Origin: Poa pratensis
Taxonomy: Eukaryota; Streptophyta; Magnoliopsida; Poales; Poaceae
Assembly: GCA_947311845.1 (NCBI GenBank)
Contig: CAMZMU010000080.1
Span: forward strand, 16,415,036-16,479,035
Length of the DNA stretch: 64,000 nucleotides
Reading direction: 5' to 3'
The notes under the pieces are model-generated. The model saw nothing but the letters and a program-made list of their open reading frames with translations, searched no databases and had not been told where the DNA came from. This document shows, in pieces, positions 35,801 to 47,680 of the stretch. Within the stretch, counting starts at the first letter, position 1, and every line of letters begins with the position of its first letter. The position numbers and the translations under genes are program-made.

Positions 35801-36391
35801 CTATACTAGTGAATGAGTTATGTATCTTGTTCTGCAATCAATCATTAGATCATAAAACTCAAGATCATTATTCCATTCGATATTAAGTGACCACCAGAAT
35901 ATTTGACTGAAATCACACCTGAAGAAAAGGTGCATCAAATCTTCATTGGGACAGTCATCACACAAAACACATTCTTTTGATTCAACATGGAAATTTTTCC
36001 TGGTGAGCAAATCTCTGGTGTTCAGTCTCTCCTGAAGAATGAGCCAGAAGAAGAATTTATGCTTTGGCAGTGCGCATGATTTCCAGTTCCATTTGAATGG
36101 CAAGGGTGCAGTGTAGTTTGGTGATATTTCCTTGTGAACTCTTCTGCTGGAGAAACTGGTCTTGCATCCCGGGGGCATCCATACGTCATTAGCCACATTT
36201 TCTTCTCTATTCTGGAGAATTTGTTCAAGTGAGATGAATTTTTGCGTAGCTACAGGAGGAAGTGGGAGATGAAAAAGGCAGTATAATGTTCCAGTATTGT
36301 AGTTTGAAGTGCATGATATAAGGATATATTCTGATCTTTGGCATACGAACAAAGGTGAGGGAATTGCTGCAACATGGTAGGTGTTGACCAA
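35801..36391 (-). pseudogene. LINE C-terminal zinc-binding region (zf-RVT type)
   Basis: F-F-W-L-I-L-Q-E-R-L-N-T-R-D-L-L is followed by C-V-L-C-x7-E-D-L-M-H-L-F-F-x-C, the cysteine/histidine pattern that follows RT in plant LINEs. The frame is open here but disconnected from RT. Confidence 0.75.
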
Positions 36392-36681
36392 TTATCCCTC
36401 CACAGCCTAATTGTGGTGCCAGCGCCAGTTGAGCAGGTAAACAATGATAGAAACATGTCCATAAGAGATAGACCATCTTTCCACCAGAATGAACCGCAAG
36501 GACTAGATGTTTGTGGCAGATTTCCTTGAGTGAGCTTGCCAGATGAGTTTTACCCATGGGATATCTTGCTTGTTCGTAAATTTGAATAAATATTTCATCA
36601 CCGGAGCCAAGTTTTGAATTCGGAGGTTTAGTACTCCTAGCCCACCTGCTTTCTCTGATTTGCACACATTTTCCCATTTAA

Positions 36682-37620
36682 TCAAACATTTTCCTTTCTT
36701 TTCAATATCCTTACCTCTCCAAAGAAATCATCAAAAGATCCTTCCACATGATCTAAGAAGCCGATGGGCATCTTGATGGCGCATAGAGCAAAATTTGGGA
36801 TGGTTGTGATGATGGATTTCACCATAATTAATCTACCATCATAAGAAAGAGTATCAGCAATACCTACAAGCCTTCTATCTATTCTTTCAAGAATACAAAT
36901 GAAGTCATCGATTCTCGGCTTGGTGGTTCCCATGGGTAGGCCCAGATAGGTGAATGGCGGTGTCTCAGTTGTACAACCAATTGAACTAGCAAGCTCAAGA
37001 CATCTTTCAGCAGAGATATTTATTGGCGCAATTGATGTTTTGGCAAAATTAACCTTTAATCCGGTAGATGCTGAGAATTTTTGCAAAATGTTTTTAAGGA
37101 TATTGAGTTGATCAGTGGAGGCTGGCATGATAACCAGTGTGTCATCATTATATTGGATCACATGATAATCAAGTCCAAATGAATGTTCTAGTGGAAGTTG
37201 CAGGTTGCCTTCTATCTAAGCAGAATTAATAGCACATTGAAGCAGTTCAGAGGCTGACACAAACAACAGAGGAGACAAAGGATCTCCTTGTCGAACTCCT
37301 CTTTTACATTTTATAATTTTACCAGGGACACCATTAAGTAGGACTGATGTAGACGCTAAAAAGAGAATAGTCTTGACCCAAGTAATCCATTTATCTCCAA
37401 AACCCATATGTCGCAGCATGAGAATGATGGCATCATACTCAATTTTGTAAAATGCTTTCTCAAAGTCAATCTTAACAATGATGATTTCCTTTTTGGATTT
37501 GTGACAGAGATGAATATATTCAAATGCCCAAGCCAGGCAATCATGGATAGTTATATTTTTTATGAATCCATATTGGTTCTTGTGAATAATTGGGATAGTT
37601 AATAACTTTCTGCATTCTAT
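36682..37620 (-). pseudogene. LINE reverse transcriptase region
   Basis: Blocks visible are G-V-R-Q-G-D-P-L-S-P-L-L-F (about 37265-37305) and Q-Y-N-D-D-T-L (about 37140-37160). The catalytic box reads YNDD where plant LINEs normally have YADD or FADD. Next are L-G-L-P-M-G (about 36930) and Y-D-G-R-L (about 36835). Frames shift between 37216 and 37161 and near 37356. Confidence 0.8.
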
Positions 37621-38261
37621 TAGCCAGTAGCTTGGTAAGAAATTTCAATGTCAAACTGACCAAAGAGATGGGCCTGAAATCATTTAGTGTCTATGGGTTA
37701 TGCACCCCAGGGATTAATGTCATGTATGCATTGTTGATGCTCTGAATATCTAGCTTTCCTGTGTGAAATTCTTCACAAAGAGTATAAAATTGATTTTTAA
37801 CAGTAAGTCAACATTTCATAAGAAAGGGACCGTTAAATCCAATTCCTGAAGGTCAATATAAGGATTTGGTTGGATCATGGATGGTAGATCAAACAGCATG
37901 GCATGGTTGTCAGTATTTCCAATCCTGTCTTTGTAGCTGGTCTAGATGACATCGGCCTTTTCTTCATGATCACAAACAAATCTATCATCCACAGTTCTGA
38001 GCATAACAATGTAGTTGCATCTGAAGCTTTTGGTGGCCATTATATCAAAAAAATAGTGTTTTCACCTCCAAGTTTAGCCCATCTAATATTGGCTCTGCTC
38101 CTCCAGTAAATTCTCTTAGCTTTCAACAGCTTGGATAGATGTTTTTTCAGAGCCAACCTGAAATTGCTCTCTTTTATAGATAAAATGCGTTGATCTTCCA
38201 GGCCATCTAGAAGAGCTAAAACATAAATGCAGGAATCAATAATTTTATTGAGTTTAGAGAG

Positions 38262-38896
38262 TTATCTACTCCATTTCTTTAGTGCTTGCCTGAAAGATTT
38301 AAATCTAGCAGTGATATCTTGTACAACATTTTTGTATAAGCCAGTATGTTGCCAATTGGTGTTGATAATAACATCAGAGAATCTCTCAAATTCTAGCCAA
38401 CACTCTTCAAATCGATAAATTTGAGCCTTCGGAATAGATGTACCAATTTGTACTTTGATGGGAAGGTGATCAGAGGACAGCTTGGCCATTGATGTTGCAA
38501 TAGTGCTTGGGAAGGTTGAAGTCCAATTTCCATTAGTAAATATCCAGTCGAGTTTTTCAAGCAGTGGGTCAGCCTGCATATTACTCCAAGTGATCAATAC
38601 TCTACCTTTGATTGGGTTTTCCTCAAGATCCAAGTGGTTTATAATGCTATTGAATAGAAGCATGTTATTGACATCTCCTTCTCCTCTCCTTCTGTTTTCA
38701 TTGCTATCAAATTAAAATCACCCAGGACCATCCAGTATTGCATAAGGGGTACATCAACATTAAATAGCCAATGAGTAAACATAGTTATTTCATCTTGTAA
38801 GTGGGGCCATAGACATTGGTGATATAAAACACCTGTGCACTGATCTTGCATACTAATTGGACAGTGACTTGAAATTTCTTAATGCTAATGGTAGTG
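38262..38896 (-). pseudogene. LINE endonuclease region
   Basis: An apurinic-type endonuclease with a V-L-G-D-F-N-L-I motif near 38700-38720 and a later S-D-H-L-P-I motif near 38460-38480, the two classic blocks of L1 endonuclease. The N-terminal half is missing or lies beyond element C. Confidence 0.75.
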
Positions 38897-39336
38897 TGAC
38901 ATGGGGTTACCACGGCAAATCCCAAGCTCGAGATACCTATGGTTTCGTATAGGGGGAGAAGATGGCGCACTGGTAGTTCCGGACGGCTGACAAGCATGGA
39001 TTTACCCAGGTTCGGCCCCTCATTGTGAGGTAAAGACTTACATACTGCTTGTCTGATCTGGTATTGATGATGATGATGTTACATGGTGGTCGTATTGGCG
39101 ATGGTGTGAGAAGTGGTCTCGCTATACCTATGCGTGTATATTGTCTATTTGTTCCCCCTGGGGTTATGCGAGTTGCCTCTAAAGGAAGCCAGGTAGGGTT
39201 TACATGAGTCCTTGTAGACTACATCTTGGAGTCTTTTTCTTGTACTGCAAGTCGTTGTTGGGCCGCCAGGTGGGCTTTTATCTAGGACGCACCATGTACA
39301 CCAATAGTGGGGGACCCGAAGGGTATGTCCACGTCA
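38897..39336 (-). repeat. Element C 3' LTR
   Basis: 440 bases with inverted ends TGACATGG / CCACGTCA. Contains the hairpin block (39001-39045) shared with the LTRs of elements A and E. Confidence 0.65.
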
Positions 39337-39523
39337 GTAGCCCCCGAGTGTCTGGTTGATACGAAGAATCGGGCAGAGACTAAGAGCAACATGTCGAGTA
39401 AGCGTAGTCGATGCGTCAGGTACGTTGATGTCCATATGATGACTATATTAACCATGAATTGAGAGTTGAATCATTTATAAGAAATCCAGTGTAGGTGTAA
39501 GAAACCCGATATTAATAAATCTG

Positions 39524-40036
39524 ATGCGATCGATTGAGAGACCGACTTTGAGAAATTCGATGCAGGCTATAGATACCCCGACTTTGATAATACCGGTGTG
39601 GGCTATAGAGAACCCGACTTTGAGAATTATGTTGCGGGCTATAGAGAAACCCGACTTTGAGAAAATCCGGTGCGGGCTAATAGAGATTCCGACTTTGACA
39701 ATACCGGTGCGGGCTATAGAGAACCCGAATTTAAGAATTATGTTGCAGGCTATAGAGAACCCGACTTTGAGAAAATCCAGTGCGGGCTATAGAGAACCCG
39801 ACTTTGAGAATTATGTTGCGGGCTATAGAGAACCCGACTTTGAGAAAATCCGGTGCGGGCTATAGAGAACCTGACTTTGAGAATTATGTTGCGGGCTATA
39901 GAGAACTCGACTTTGAGAAAATCCGGTGCGGGCTATAGAGAACCCGACTTTGAGAATTATGTTGCGGGCTATAGAGAACCCGATTTTGAGAAAATCCGGT
40001 GCGGGCTATAGAGGACCCGACTTTGAGAATTATGTT
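39524..40036. repeat. Dimeric higher-order minisatellite in element C
   Basis: About fourteen monomers of 36-37 bases, each holding GCGGGCTATAGAGAACCCGA. From about 39620 two monomer types alternate (GAGAATTATGTT and GAGAAAATCCG variants), giving a repeat of about 73 bases. Confidence 0.85.
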
Positions 40037-40089
40037 GCGTAGCACTCGAGCCAACGGCGAGCGCGCGTAGCACTCGAGCCGGTGGTGAG

Positions 40090-40915
40090 TGCGCTCCCGA
40101 TGGGAGTAGTCGATAAAATTTGAGCGGTCCAAGGAGGAGCTCGACTTGAGCTCAGTCTTCATGTACTTGATGCGTTGTCCAGTGCTTTTGATTCGGTAGT
40201 ACTTCGAGTGCGCGACAACGCTCCCGATGGGAGTAGCCCCGAGTATCTGGTCGATTCGAAGAATCGGGCAGAGACTTATCTGCGGGTGCACGACATAATT
40301 TGCTTGCTTTGTCATGAATCTTTATGTCAGTAGTACATTGACTGATATTTTGCTTGCTTTGCTGTGTATCTTTGAGTCGATGTTGTATCGATTGTGCTTG
40401 TGGAGTCGGTAACATGTCGATTGGTTTCAGGGATGGTGGCATAGTAGGGCCTGGTACACTCAACGGATCGGGACCAGTTAACTGCTCATTTGGGCAAAAC
40501 CTTACTAGCCTACTTCAAGTTTGAGTCCCGGACTCGAACCCGGAACGGGCTAGTCAGGCCCGACTTAGGCCACGGAGGTCCTACAAAGTCGTCCTGCAGC
40601 ATATTTTGTGGGTACCTAACACGTCCGCTAGGATTTTCTTCATGTCGTCAGACACAGAAAGTTTCAGGGCAAACGCAGTATGTACAGGCCCCGGCCGGCT
40701 CGACGGATCGACGGGTCTTACCTATGCACCATGCATGCAGCTTCCGAGGATCGTCTGATGCAACTCGGGGAGATTATGAATGTGGTTTTGCTTAATGCGG
40801 GTAGCTAAGTAGCTGAGTCGAGTAAGCTTCGACTGTGAAATTTGCATCTTGTCTTTGCCTGTATTTTATCGGGTGCGCGACAGCGCTCCCGATGGGAGTA
40901 GCCCCCGAGGCTATG
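40090..40915. repeat. Repeated purine-tract-like blocks in element C
   Basis: GCTCCCGATGGGAGTAG occurs at about 40093, 40220 and 40885, two of them followed by GCCCC(C)GAG as at the true tract 39337. Otherwise no gene in 40040-41005. Confidence 0.6.
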
Positions 40916-41005
40916 TGCAACTGTTTGTAGTTGGGCATAGGCTCAATTTGCCTTCTTTTTTGTTGTTGTCGAGTATCTTCTGAATGTTGCAATCTTCGCG
41001 CCTGC

Positions 41006-42005
41006 TGACATGGGGATAAAACCCGGGTACCCAAAGGCCCACCGAAGATCCTGAGTGAAATGCAAATTTAGGTGCCCGGCCGCTTCCAGCTGTCCGGCTA
41101 AACCGGGCCCGTCTGCCCCGAGTGCAGCTGGACTCCGCCTAGCCAGTCGAGGCACAGTCGAGCGGTGCGGGTAAAAGAAACTACAGACTCGTCATCAGCA
41201 TAGTTCCCAAACAAGCAGATAACGACAAGCAACGCCCGCCTTATGCGACCAAGGTCAACGGTAGCACTCGGATTCGGTTCCTCGCCAGCCGGATGACCGG
41301 CTGCCACTCGCCTGCAACGAGCGGGAGACAAGGGCCCGTGTTGGGCGGCGCCGGGGCCATGGCCGGCTAAGCCCTCCACGTCGCCTAGGCATGGGCTAAA
41401 GCGGAGCATGGCCTGATGTCTCCCACAGTGCCCAGCGGCCTCGACAGGCGGGAGACACGGAGCGCTGCCCCGCGCCCGACGAGATCCTGGGCGCCACCTG
41501 CCCGGTCGGCGGGGTCCGGCACCGTAGCCGGCCAGCCCTCCACGATGACAGACCTACCCGACATCTCCTACGTGGCTATGGAGTTCGACTGTGTAAAGCG
41601 TAGCGCAATGTGCTGCGAATATTCGGCGTCACAGGGAAACACCCCTGTAGCCGACACCGGCCGGCTGGCGCGGACCAGCCGGCCCCGCCTTTAAGCCGGA
41701 CAGCCAGGCCTATATAAGGCTGTCCGATGCCCAAGTAGAAGGGGTCGCCCAATACTTCTTCCTCCCCACACCCGAACCATGAAACACTCCCCGAACAGCT
41801 CAAGGAGCAACTCTGTACTGTGTCCACCATTGATAGAGAGATCGAGCAGGAGTAGGAGTGTTACCTCCTCCGGGAGGGCTCCGAACCTGGGTACTTCCCG
41901 TGTCCGCGCTCCGGCGCAATCCCTGCGGGTGCCGCTGTTGCAGAACGCTGCCCCCATTCCGATCTTAGTCACCCCGTGGCATATGCCGTGTTCCACACCA
42001 CGTCA
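41006..42005 (+). repeat. Element D 5' LTR
   Basis: 1000 bases, TGACATGGGG...CACGTCA, rich in CCGGC-type words in its middle. TATA box at 41711-41718. Confidence 0.7.
41711..41718 (+). promoter_or_regulatory. TATA box of element D LTR
   Basis: TATATAAG in a GC-rich setting about 290 bases before the LTR end, oriented toward gag. Confidence 0.6.
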
Positions 42006-42007
42006 TT

Positions 42008-42024
42008 TGGCGCCCACCGTGGGG
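42008..42024 (+). other. Element D primer binding site
   Basis: TGGCGCCCACCGTGGGG two bases after the LTR end; nearly the same as element A's site. Confidence 0.8.
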
Positions 42025-42348
42025 CAGATGGCAGCAGCCGGAGTCACATTCCGCTAGGGATCCCGCAGCCGTCTCGGCGAGAGAGTCGCCTCCGGACTCG
42101 TCTCGACGTTCGGCTCCATCGACTTCGTCAACGACAACGCGAACTGCTTCGCCGGCTCCGCCTTCCCCGAGGATGGCACTGTCCTGCACTTCGACGAGCA
42201 CCGCGTCTACATCGCCCTCGCGCCCGCCTAGGCCACCAACATCCAGCGCTGCGTCGACCGTTTCCCCGAGACCCACGTTTACGCGGAAGTTATGGTGTTC
42301 GACGTCGCGAGCACCCAGTAGCACGCCCCCGTCGACTCCGTCTAGGCT

Positions 42349-44302
42349 ATGCTCCAGGGCCTGGTCACACCCATCGCCGCCGACGCGGATCCCGCGCAGG
42401 CCGCCATCATCCTCGAGCAAGCACGCCAGCGCCTCCTCAGCAGCACGCACGGCGTCGCCGCCACGCATCGCCGCATGGAAGCGCAGGTCGGCGAGTACAA
42501 CTTCGCCCACGGCTTCACCCCCGTCGCCGTCGAGCCCAACCCGCAGGGAAACGTCAGGCGCAACCTCGCCAACGAGATGGCAGGAGGACCGGCTGCCGAC
42601 GCCGAGCCGGCTGGACCAGCCGGAGCGCCGCCTACTCGTCGACCCGTCTACAGCTCCCCCGTGAAGAACATGAAGGCAGCACGCGCCGCCGCAGCAGAAC
42701 TGCCCAACCTGGAGGGGGACGAGCTACGCGCGCAGCAACAACGCGTCCAGGACCTCCTCGACACCGCCGACCACCAGTTTCGCCAGAACCAGGCCGCGTC
42801 CGCGATGAACTCGCCGTCCCTCCCACTGCCCCCACCTGGAGCCCCTCCACCCGGCGCAACTCGAGGTGACCGCCAGGCGTCGTCGCCACAAGCCCCCCAG
42901 CCAGGTGGGAATCGTGCACGCAACATCAACTCCAGACCAGTCGTTTCAACGCGCCGGCTGCCGGTGGCAGCCAGAACTACAACGCGCCGGCTGCCGGCGA
43001 AGGCCAGTACAACTACCCCGACCCGCCGGCTGCCCGCAGGGGAAGCGTCCACGACCGGCTGGGAGATCTAGGCCCGACGTTCGGCCCCGACGCCCGTGAC
43101 CGCCTCGACGCCCTGGAGAAATCCTGCCGGCTCGAAGAAGAGGAGGGCGAGGTCCACGGTGCTTCGGACCTCGCATCGCAAGAGAGCCTTTCCCGCGGAA
43201 CTTTCCCTCGCGCGCGACACGCCCAAGTACAACGGAAGCACGAAGCCAGAGGACTGGCTATCCGACTACGTCACCGCCGTCTCCATCGTAGGCGGCAACA
43301 AGCGCGTAGCGGTGTGCTACGTGTCACTCATGCTGAAGGACTCAGCTCGCACATGGCTCAACAGCCTGCCGGATGGATCGATCAACTGCTGGCTGGACTT
43401 CCAGCAGGTCTTCGTCAGGAACTTCTCCAGCACCTACAAGCGCCCGGCTCGCCCTCACCAGCTAGCCAGCTGCACCCAGGGCAAAACCGAGTCCGACCGC
43501 GACTACTGACGAAATGGTCAACCCTGCGCAACACCTGCGAGGGCGTCCACGACATCCAGGCGGTCGGCTTCTTCATCAACGGCTGCCGGGAGGGCACGAT
43601 GCTCAAACACGCGCTGCTCCTAGACGAGCCAAAGTCCATGGCGGAGCTCATGACCATAGCAGACAAGTACGCCACCCGACTCCGCCATGAGAATCCCAAT
43701 GCAGTAGATGGAGCCGGCAGGCCACAAGAAAAGCCGGCTGCGAGAGAGACAACCGCGACATCCGACAATGGAGGCAACCGCGACAACCGCGACCGCCGCG
43801 ACGATCGAGATCGAGACAGCCGGAAGAGAAGCGGCGCGCCAGACGGGCGGTACGAGAACCGTGCCGTCAACGCAACCGAAGCCGGCCAACCGGCTGACGA
43901 CGGTGGGAACCGGAATCCCCGCCAGTGGAACAAGCCAGAAGGGCGATACGAGGACCGCCAGTGGGCGAAGCCACATACCTGTTCGAGGACATGATGAACG
44001 GCCCGTGCCGATACCACAGCGTGACCGGGAAGCCAGCCAGCCACAGACTCTCCGTCTGCAGCGCGGAGAGGGTCCGCCGCCTCCAGCACCCGGCCCACCC
44101 CCTCCCCAAGGCGGCATCAACATAGGCAACAACCAGCGCAATGAGCGCCCAAGACAGCCGGCTGCCGCAGCCGGCACATCTCGCGACATGTACCCCAACA
44201 AGGACGCCGCGTACGTCATCTCCATCATCGAGCGCAACGACAAGCGCAGCCAGCGGCTGCGCGTCGCAGAGGTGAACGCAGTCGTCCCCGCCTCCAGCAG
44301 CT
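42349..44302 (+). pseudogene. Element D gag, frame-disrupted
   Basis: An Ala/Pro/Arg-rich N-terminal part (42349-43071) is followed by a frame change and a capsid-type region with Y-N-G-S-T-K-P-E-D-W-L (about 43225) and A-R-T-W-L-N-S-L-P (about 43345). Another frame change near 43505 leads to an Arg/Asp-rich nucleocapsid-like region (43740-43990) with no intact CCHC knuckle. The true start upstream of 42349 is unclear; a leader frame from about 42026 is broken. Confidence 0.65.
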
Positions 44303-45015
44303 GATGGACTGGGCAAACCAGCCCATCTCCTTCGGACCCGGCGACCACCCGGATATCATGCCGAATCCCGGGGGCTACAGCTGCTCCTGGACCCCACCTT
44401 CGTCACCGAGCAAGAGTTCGCCGTCACCTTCTCCCGAGTGCTCATCGACGGAGGAAGCAGCATCAACATCCTGTACAAGGACACCGCCGACAAGCTGGGG
44501 ATAACCGAGGCCATGAACGCAGCCGGACGATCTTCCACGGCATCGTGCCGGGGCAGTCCTGCACACCAATCGGCACCGTCCGGCTGGACGTCGTCTTCGG
44601 AGACAAGAAAAATTTTCGCCGTGAAAGCATCTGTTTCGAGGTGGTGAACCACCGCAGCCCCTACCACGCCATCCTGGGCCGCCCGGCTCTCGCTCAATTC
44701 ATGGCCGTACCCCACTACGGCTACCTGAAGATGAAGCTGCCGGGCCCGAGCGGCATCATCACCGTAGCCGGCGACTTCAAGCGCTCCATGGCATGCGCCT
44801 CGGCCGGCTCGAAGCTCGCCGAGTCGCTGGTAGCGGCTGAAGAGTTCAAAGAGATCAGGCGCGCCGTAGCGGCCGAGCACCCGGTACCGGCTGCAAAGAA
44901 GCAGTCGGGCGAGACGCAGTTTCAAGCCAAGAAAGACAGCAAGCAGGTTCCGCTTGACGCAAGCAAGCCGGACGGGAAGTTCCTCACCATCGGCAACACC
45001 CTCAGCGACAAATAG
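44303..45015 (+). pseudogene. Element D protease region ending at an amber codon
   Basis: The retropepsin motif V-L-I-D-G-G-S-S-I-N-I-L is at about 44436-44472, followed after a frame change by the flap region and I-L-G-R-P-A at about 44670. The coding frame runs to TAG 45013-45015 in the context AAATAGGAA and continues beyond it in RT-like sequence, exactly as in element B. Confidence 0.7.
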
Positions 45016-46430
45016 GAAGGCGAGCTCATCGAATTCCTCCGTGAGAATCGGGACATCTTCGCATGGTCTCCAAAAGACATGCCAGGTGTACCGACGGAGT
45101 TCGCTGAGCACTCTTTACACGTCAAGCCGGATGCTAGACCGGAAGCAACCTCTCCGTCGCTTCGGAGAGGAGAAGAGAAGAGCAATCGGAGAAGAAATCG
45201 CCCGGCTACTCGACGCGGGCTTCATCATGGAAGTGTACCACCCGGACTGGCTGGCCAACCCAGTCCTGGTGATGAAGAAAAACAACACCTGGCGCATGTG
45301 CATCGACTACACCAGCCTCAACAAAGTGTGCCCCAAGGATCCCTTCGCCTTGCCACGCATCGACCAAGTCATAGACTCCACCGCCGGCTGCGACTACCTG
45401 TCCTTCCTGGACGCGTATTCCGGCTACAACCAGATCAAGCTCCACCCGGATGACCACCTGAAGACCGCATTCATCACGCCCTTCGGAGCATTCTGCTACA
45501 CGGTCATGTCGTTTGGCCTGAAAAACGCCGGCGCCACTTACCAGAGGTGCATGCAGAAGTGTCTGGGCGACCAGATCGGGCGCAACGCCCACGCCTACGT
45601 CGACGACATCGTCATCAAGACCAAAGAGCGCCGCACCCTCATCGACGACCTGAGAGAAACCTTCGCCAACTTGCGCCGGTTCCAGATGAAGCTGAACCCC
45701 CAAGTGCGTCTTCGGAGTACCGGCTGGCCAGCTACTCGGTTTCCTCGTCTCCGCGCGAGGGATCGAGGCCAACCCAGACAAGATCGCCGCCATCGAGGGC
45801 ATGGAGCGGCCAACCGGCCTAAAAGACATCCAGAAGTTCGCCGGCTGCCTGGCCTCGCTGAGCCGGTTCGTCAGCCGGCTGGGCGAAAAGGCCCTGCCCC
45901 TGTACCACCTGTTGAAGAAAACCGGCAAATTCGTCTGGACGGACGAAGCAGACGCGGCCTTCGCCGAGCTCAAGAGGGCACTGTCCGAGGCACCGGTCCT
46001 GGCCCGCCTGCCCCAAAGGAGCCCATGCTCATGTACATCGCCGCCACCAACCGGTGCGTCAGCATCGTCCTAGTGGTGGAGCGCCAAGAGGAAGGCAAGG
46101 AGCACCCGGTCCAGCGGCCGGTCTACTACGTGAGCGAGGTCCTCTCGCAGTCGAAGCAGAACTACCCCCACTACCAGAAGCTCGTGTACGGCGTGCACAT
46201 GGCGGAGAAGAAGCTGCGCCACTACTTCCAAGAGCACGTCATCACCGTGGTGAGCACGGCTCCACTCGGAGACATCATCGGCAACAAAGACACAACCGGC
46301 CGAGTCGCCAAGTGGGCAGTCGACTTGGCCCCGCACACGGTCCTGTACCAGCCAAGAGATCCATCAAGTCCCAGCTCATCGCCGATTTCATCGTCGACTG
46401 GGCGGAAACACAGTACGCCGCCTGTGCCCG
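45016..46430 (+). pseudogene. Element D reverse transcriptase and RNase H
   Basis: Motifs W-R-M-C-I-D-Y-T-S-L-N, F-L-D-A-Y-S-G-Y-N-Q, F-G-L-K-N-A and catalytic Y-V-D-D (about 45598). RNase H begins near 45900 and includes Y-Y-V-S-E-V-L (about 46120) and A-D-F-I-V-D-W-A-E near 46400. Frame changes occur near 45155, 45702, 46015 and 46355. Confidence 0.8.
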
Positions 46431-46830
46431 ACTCCGCGCACTGGCGGATGCACTTCGACGGCTCCAAGATGTACGAAGGCCTGGGAGCCGGAATCGTCCT
46501 CACCGCGCCCAAGGGCAACCGGCTGGAGTACGCCGTGCAGATCCACTTCAAAGCCTCCAACAACGTCGCCGAGTACGAGGCCCTCGTCCACGGCCTCAAG
46601 CTCGCCAAGGCAATGAGCATCCAGCGCATCCTGTGCTTCGGCGATTCGGACCTAGTGATCCAGCAAACTTCAGGAAATGGGACGCCAAGGACGCCAACAT
46701 GGCCTCCTACCGGTTCTTCGTGCAGCAGCTCTGCGCATGTTTCGAGGGGTGCGAATTCCACCACGTGCCCAGAGCCAACAACGAGACTGACATGCTGCCA
46801 AGCTCGGCAGCACCCGGCGAGCCATTCCAC
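46431..46830 (+). pseudogene. Element D second (archaeal-type) RNase H
   Basis: H-W-R-M-H-F-D-G-S-K opens the domain. N-N-V-A-E-Y-E-A-L and F-G-D-S-D-L-V-I follow, and V-P-R-A-N-N-E-T-D-M-L closes it after frame shifts. Downstream (46890-47110) is a Pro-rich linker built on repeats of CCGGGGGCTGCAGCCCACC-like units. Confidence 0.75.
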
Positions 46831-47110
46831 CGGTCTCCCTCGAGCACGTCTACAAGCCATCCATCACACCGTCACCCGACTCGGAATCCATCGTCATCCC
46901 GGGGGCTGCAGCCCACCAGCCGGACAAGCAAACCCGGGGCTGCAGCCCACCAGCCGGACAAGCAAACTCGGGGGCTGTCCCCCCACCACGTCATTTGGAC
47001 CCACCCGGCTACGAGGCGCCAGCCGCACCCGTCCCCGAGCTCATCGACAAGACCAGCGCAAACCCGGGGCTGCTCCGACACACCCGGGGGCTGCGCAGCC
47101 GGATCCAAAA

Positions 47111-47648
47111 GCCGCTCAGCTGGCGCTAGCCGGCGTCTTCACCATCCACGAAGTTCCCTCATGGGCACAACCATTCCTAGACTCCTCGCACACGGCACGC
47201 TCCCAGAGGAGGAGGTGCAAGCACGACAAGTTCTGCGACGCTCCAAGGCGTACACCATCATCAACAGCGAGCTCTACAAGCGCAGCGCGACAGGCGTTTT
47301 TCAGCGGTGCGTCGAGCCGACAGAAGGCGCCGACTGCTGGAGGACATCCACAAGGGCGAATGCGGGCACCACGCCGCGTCCAGGCAATCGCAGTGAAAGC
47401 TTTGTGCTACGGGTTCTACTGGCCGTCTGCTCTAGCTGACGCCGAGCAGATGGTCCGCGCCTGCACCGGCTGCCAGCGCTTCAGCAAGCAGAAACACACG
47501 CCGGCTGCAGCTCTGCAAACCATCCCCATCACCTGGCCATTCGCCATCTGGGGGCTCGACATGGTCGGTCCCTTCAAGACGGCGCGAAGCGGCATGACTC
47601 ACCTCCTCGTAGCGGTGGACAAGTTCACCAAGTGGATCGAGGCCAAGC
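47111..47648 (+). pseudogene. Element D integrase, N-terminal part
   Basis: Zinc-binding H-H-C-C region (about 47340-47490, frame-disrupted) with G-F-Y-W-P-S and C-T-G-C-Q-R-F. Then the start of the core, W-G-L-D-M-V-G-P-F and the first catalytic Asp in V-D-K-F-T-K-W-I-E. The CACTA element interrupts it right after that block. Confidence 0.8.
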
Positions 47649-47680
47649 CACTACTAGGAAAAGGCTTATAGGTAGGTTGG

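Larger units (their letters stand above)
35801..38896 (-). mobile_element. LINE (L1-type non-LTR retrotransposon), truncated and decayed
   Basis: On the minus strand the order is endonuclease, RT and a C-terminal zinc-finger region, cut on its 5' side by the LTR of element C at 38897. There is no clear poly(A) at the 35801 end. Frames are broken many times. Confidence 0.8.
38897..41005 (-). mobile_element. Element C: LTR retrotransposon, 3' part
   Basis: Minus orientation, 3' LTR 38897-39336 inserted into the LINE, with a purine tract (CTCGGGGGCTAC on the minus strand) immediately inside at 39337-39348. The internal region 39337-41005 has no recognisable protein, only repeats, and is cut by element D at 41006. 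The remainder lies beyond the window. Confidence 0.65.

Noticed and set aside
39524..39865. An ORF of repeated P-T-L-R-I-M-like peptides
   Set aside because: Produced by the 36-37 base minisatellite; frame openness is due to the repeat.
39524..40036. Minisatellite as a CRISPR-like array
   Set aside because: Units are contiguous with no unique spacers, and the setting is a plant retroelement.
46897..47110. CCGGGGGCTGC repeats in element D as a central polypurine tract
   Set aside because: The word also occurs as ordinary Pro/Gly/Ala codons throughout gag-pol of B and D (for example near 11490, 13140 and 15188), so position alone does not support a special role.
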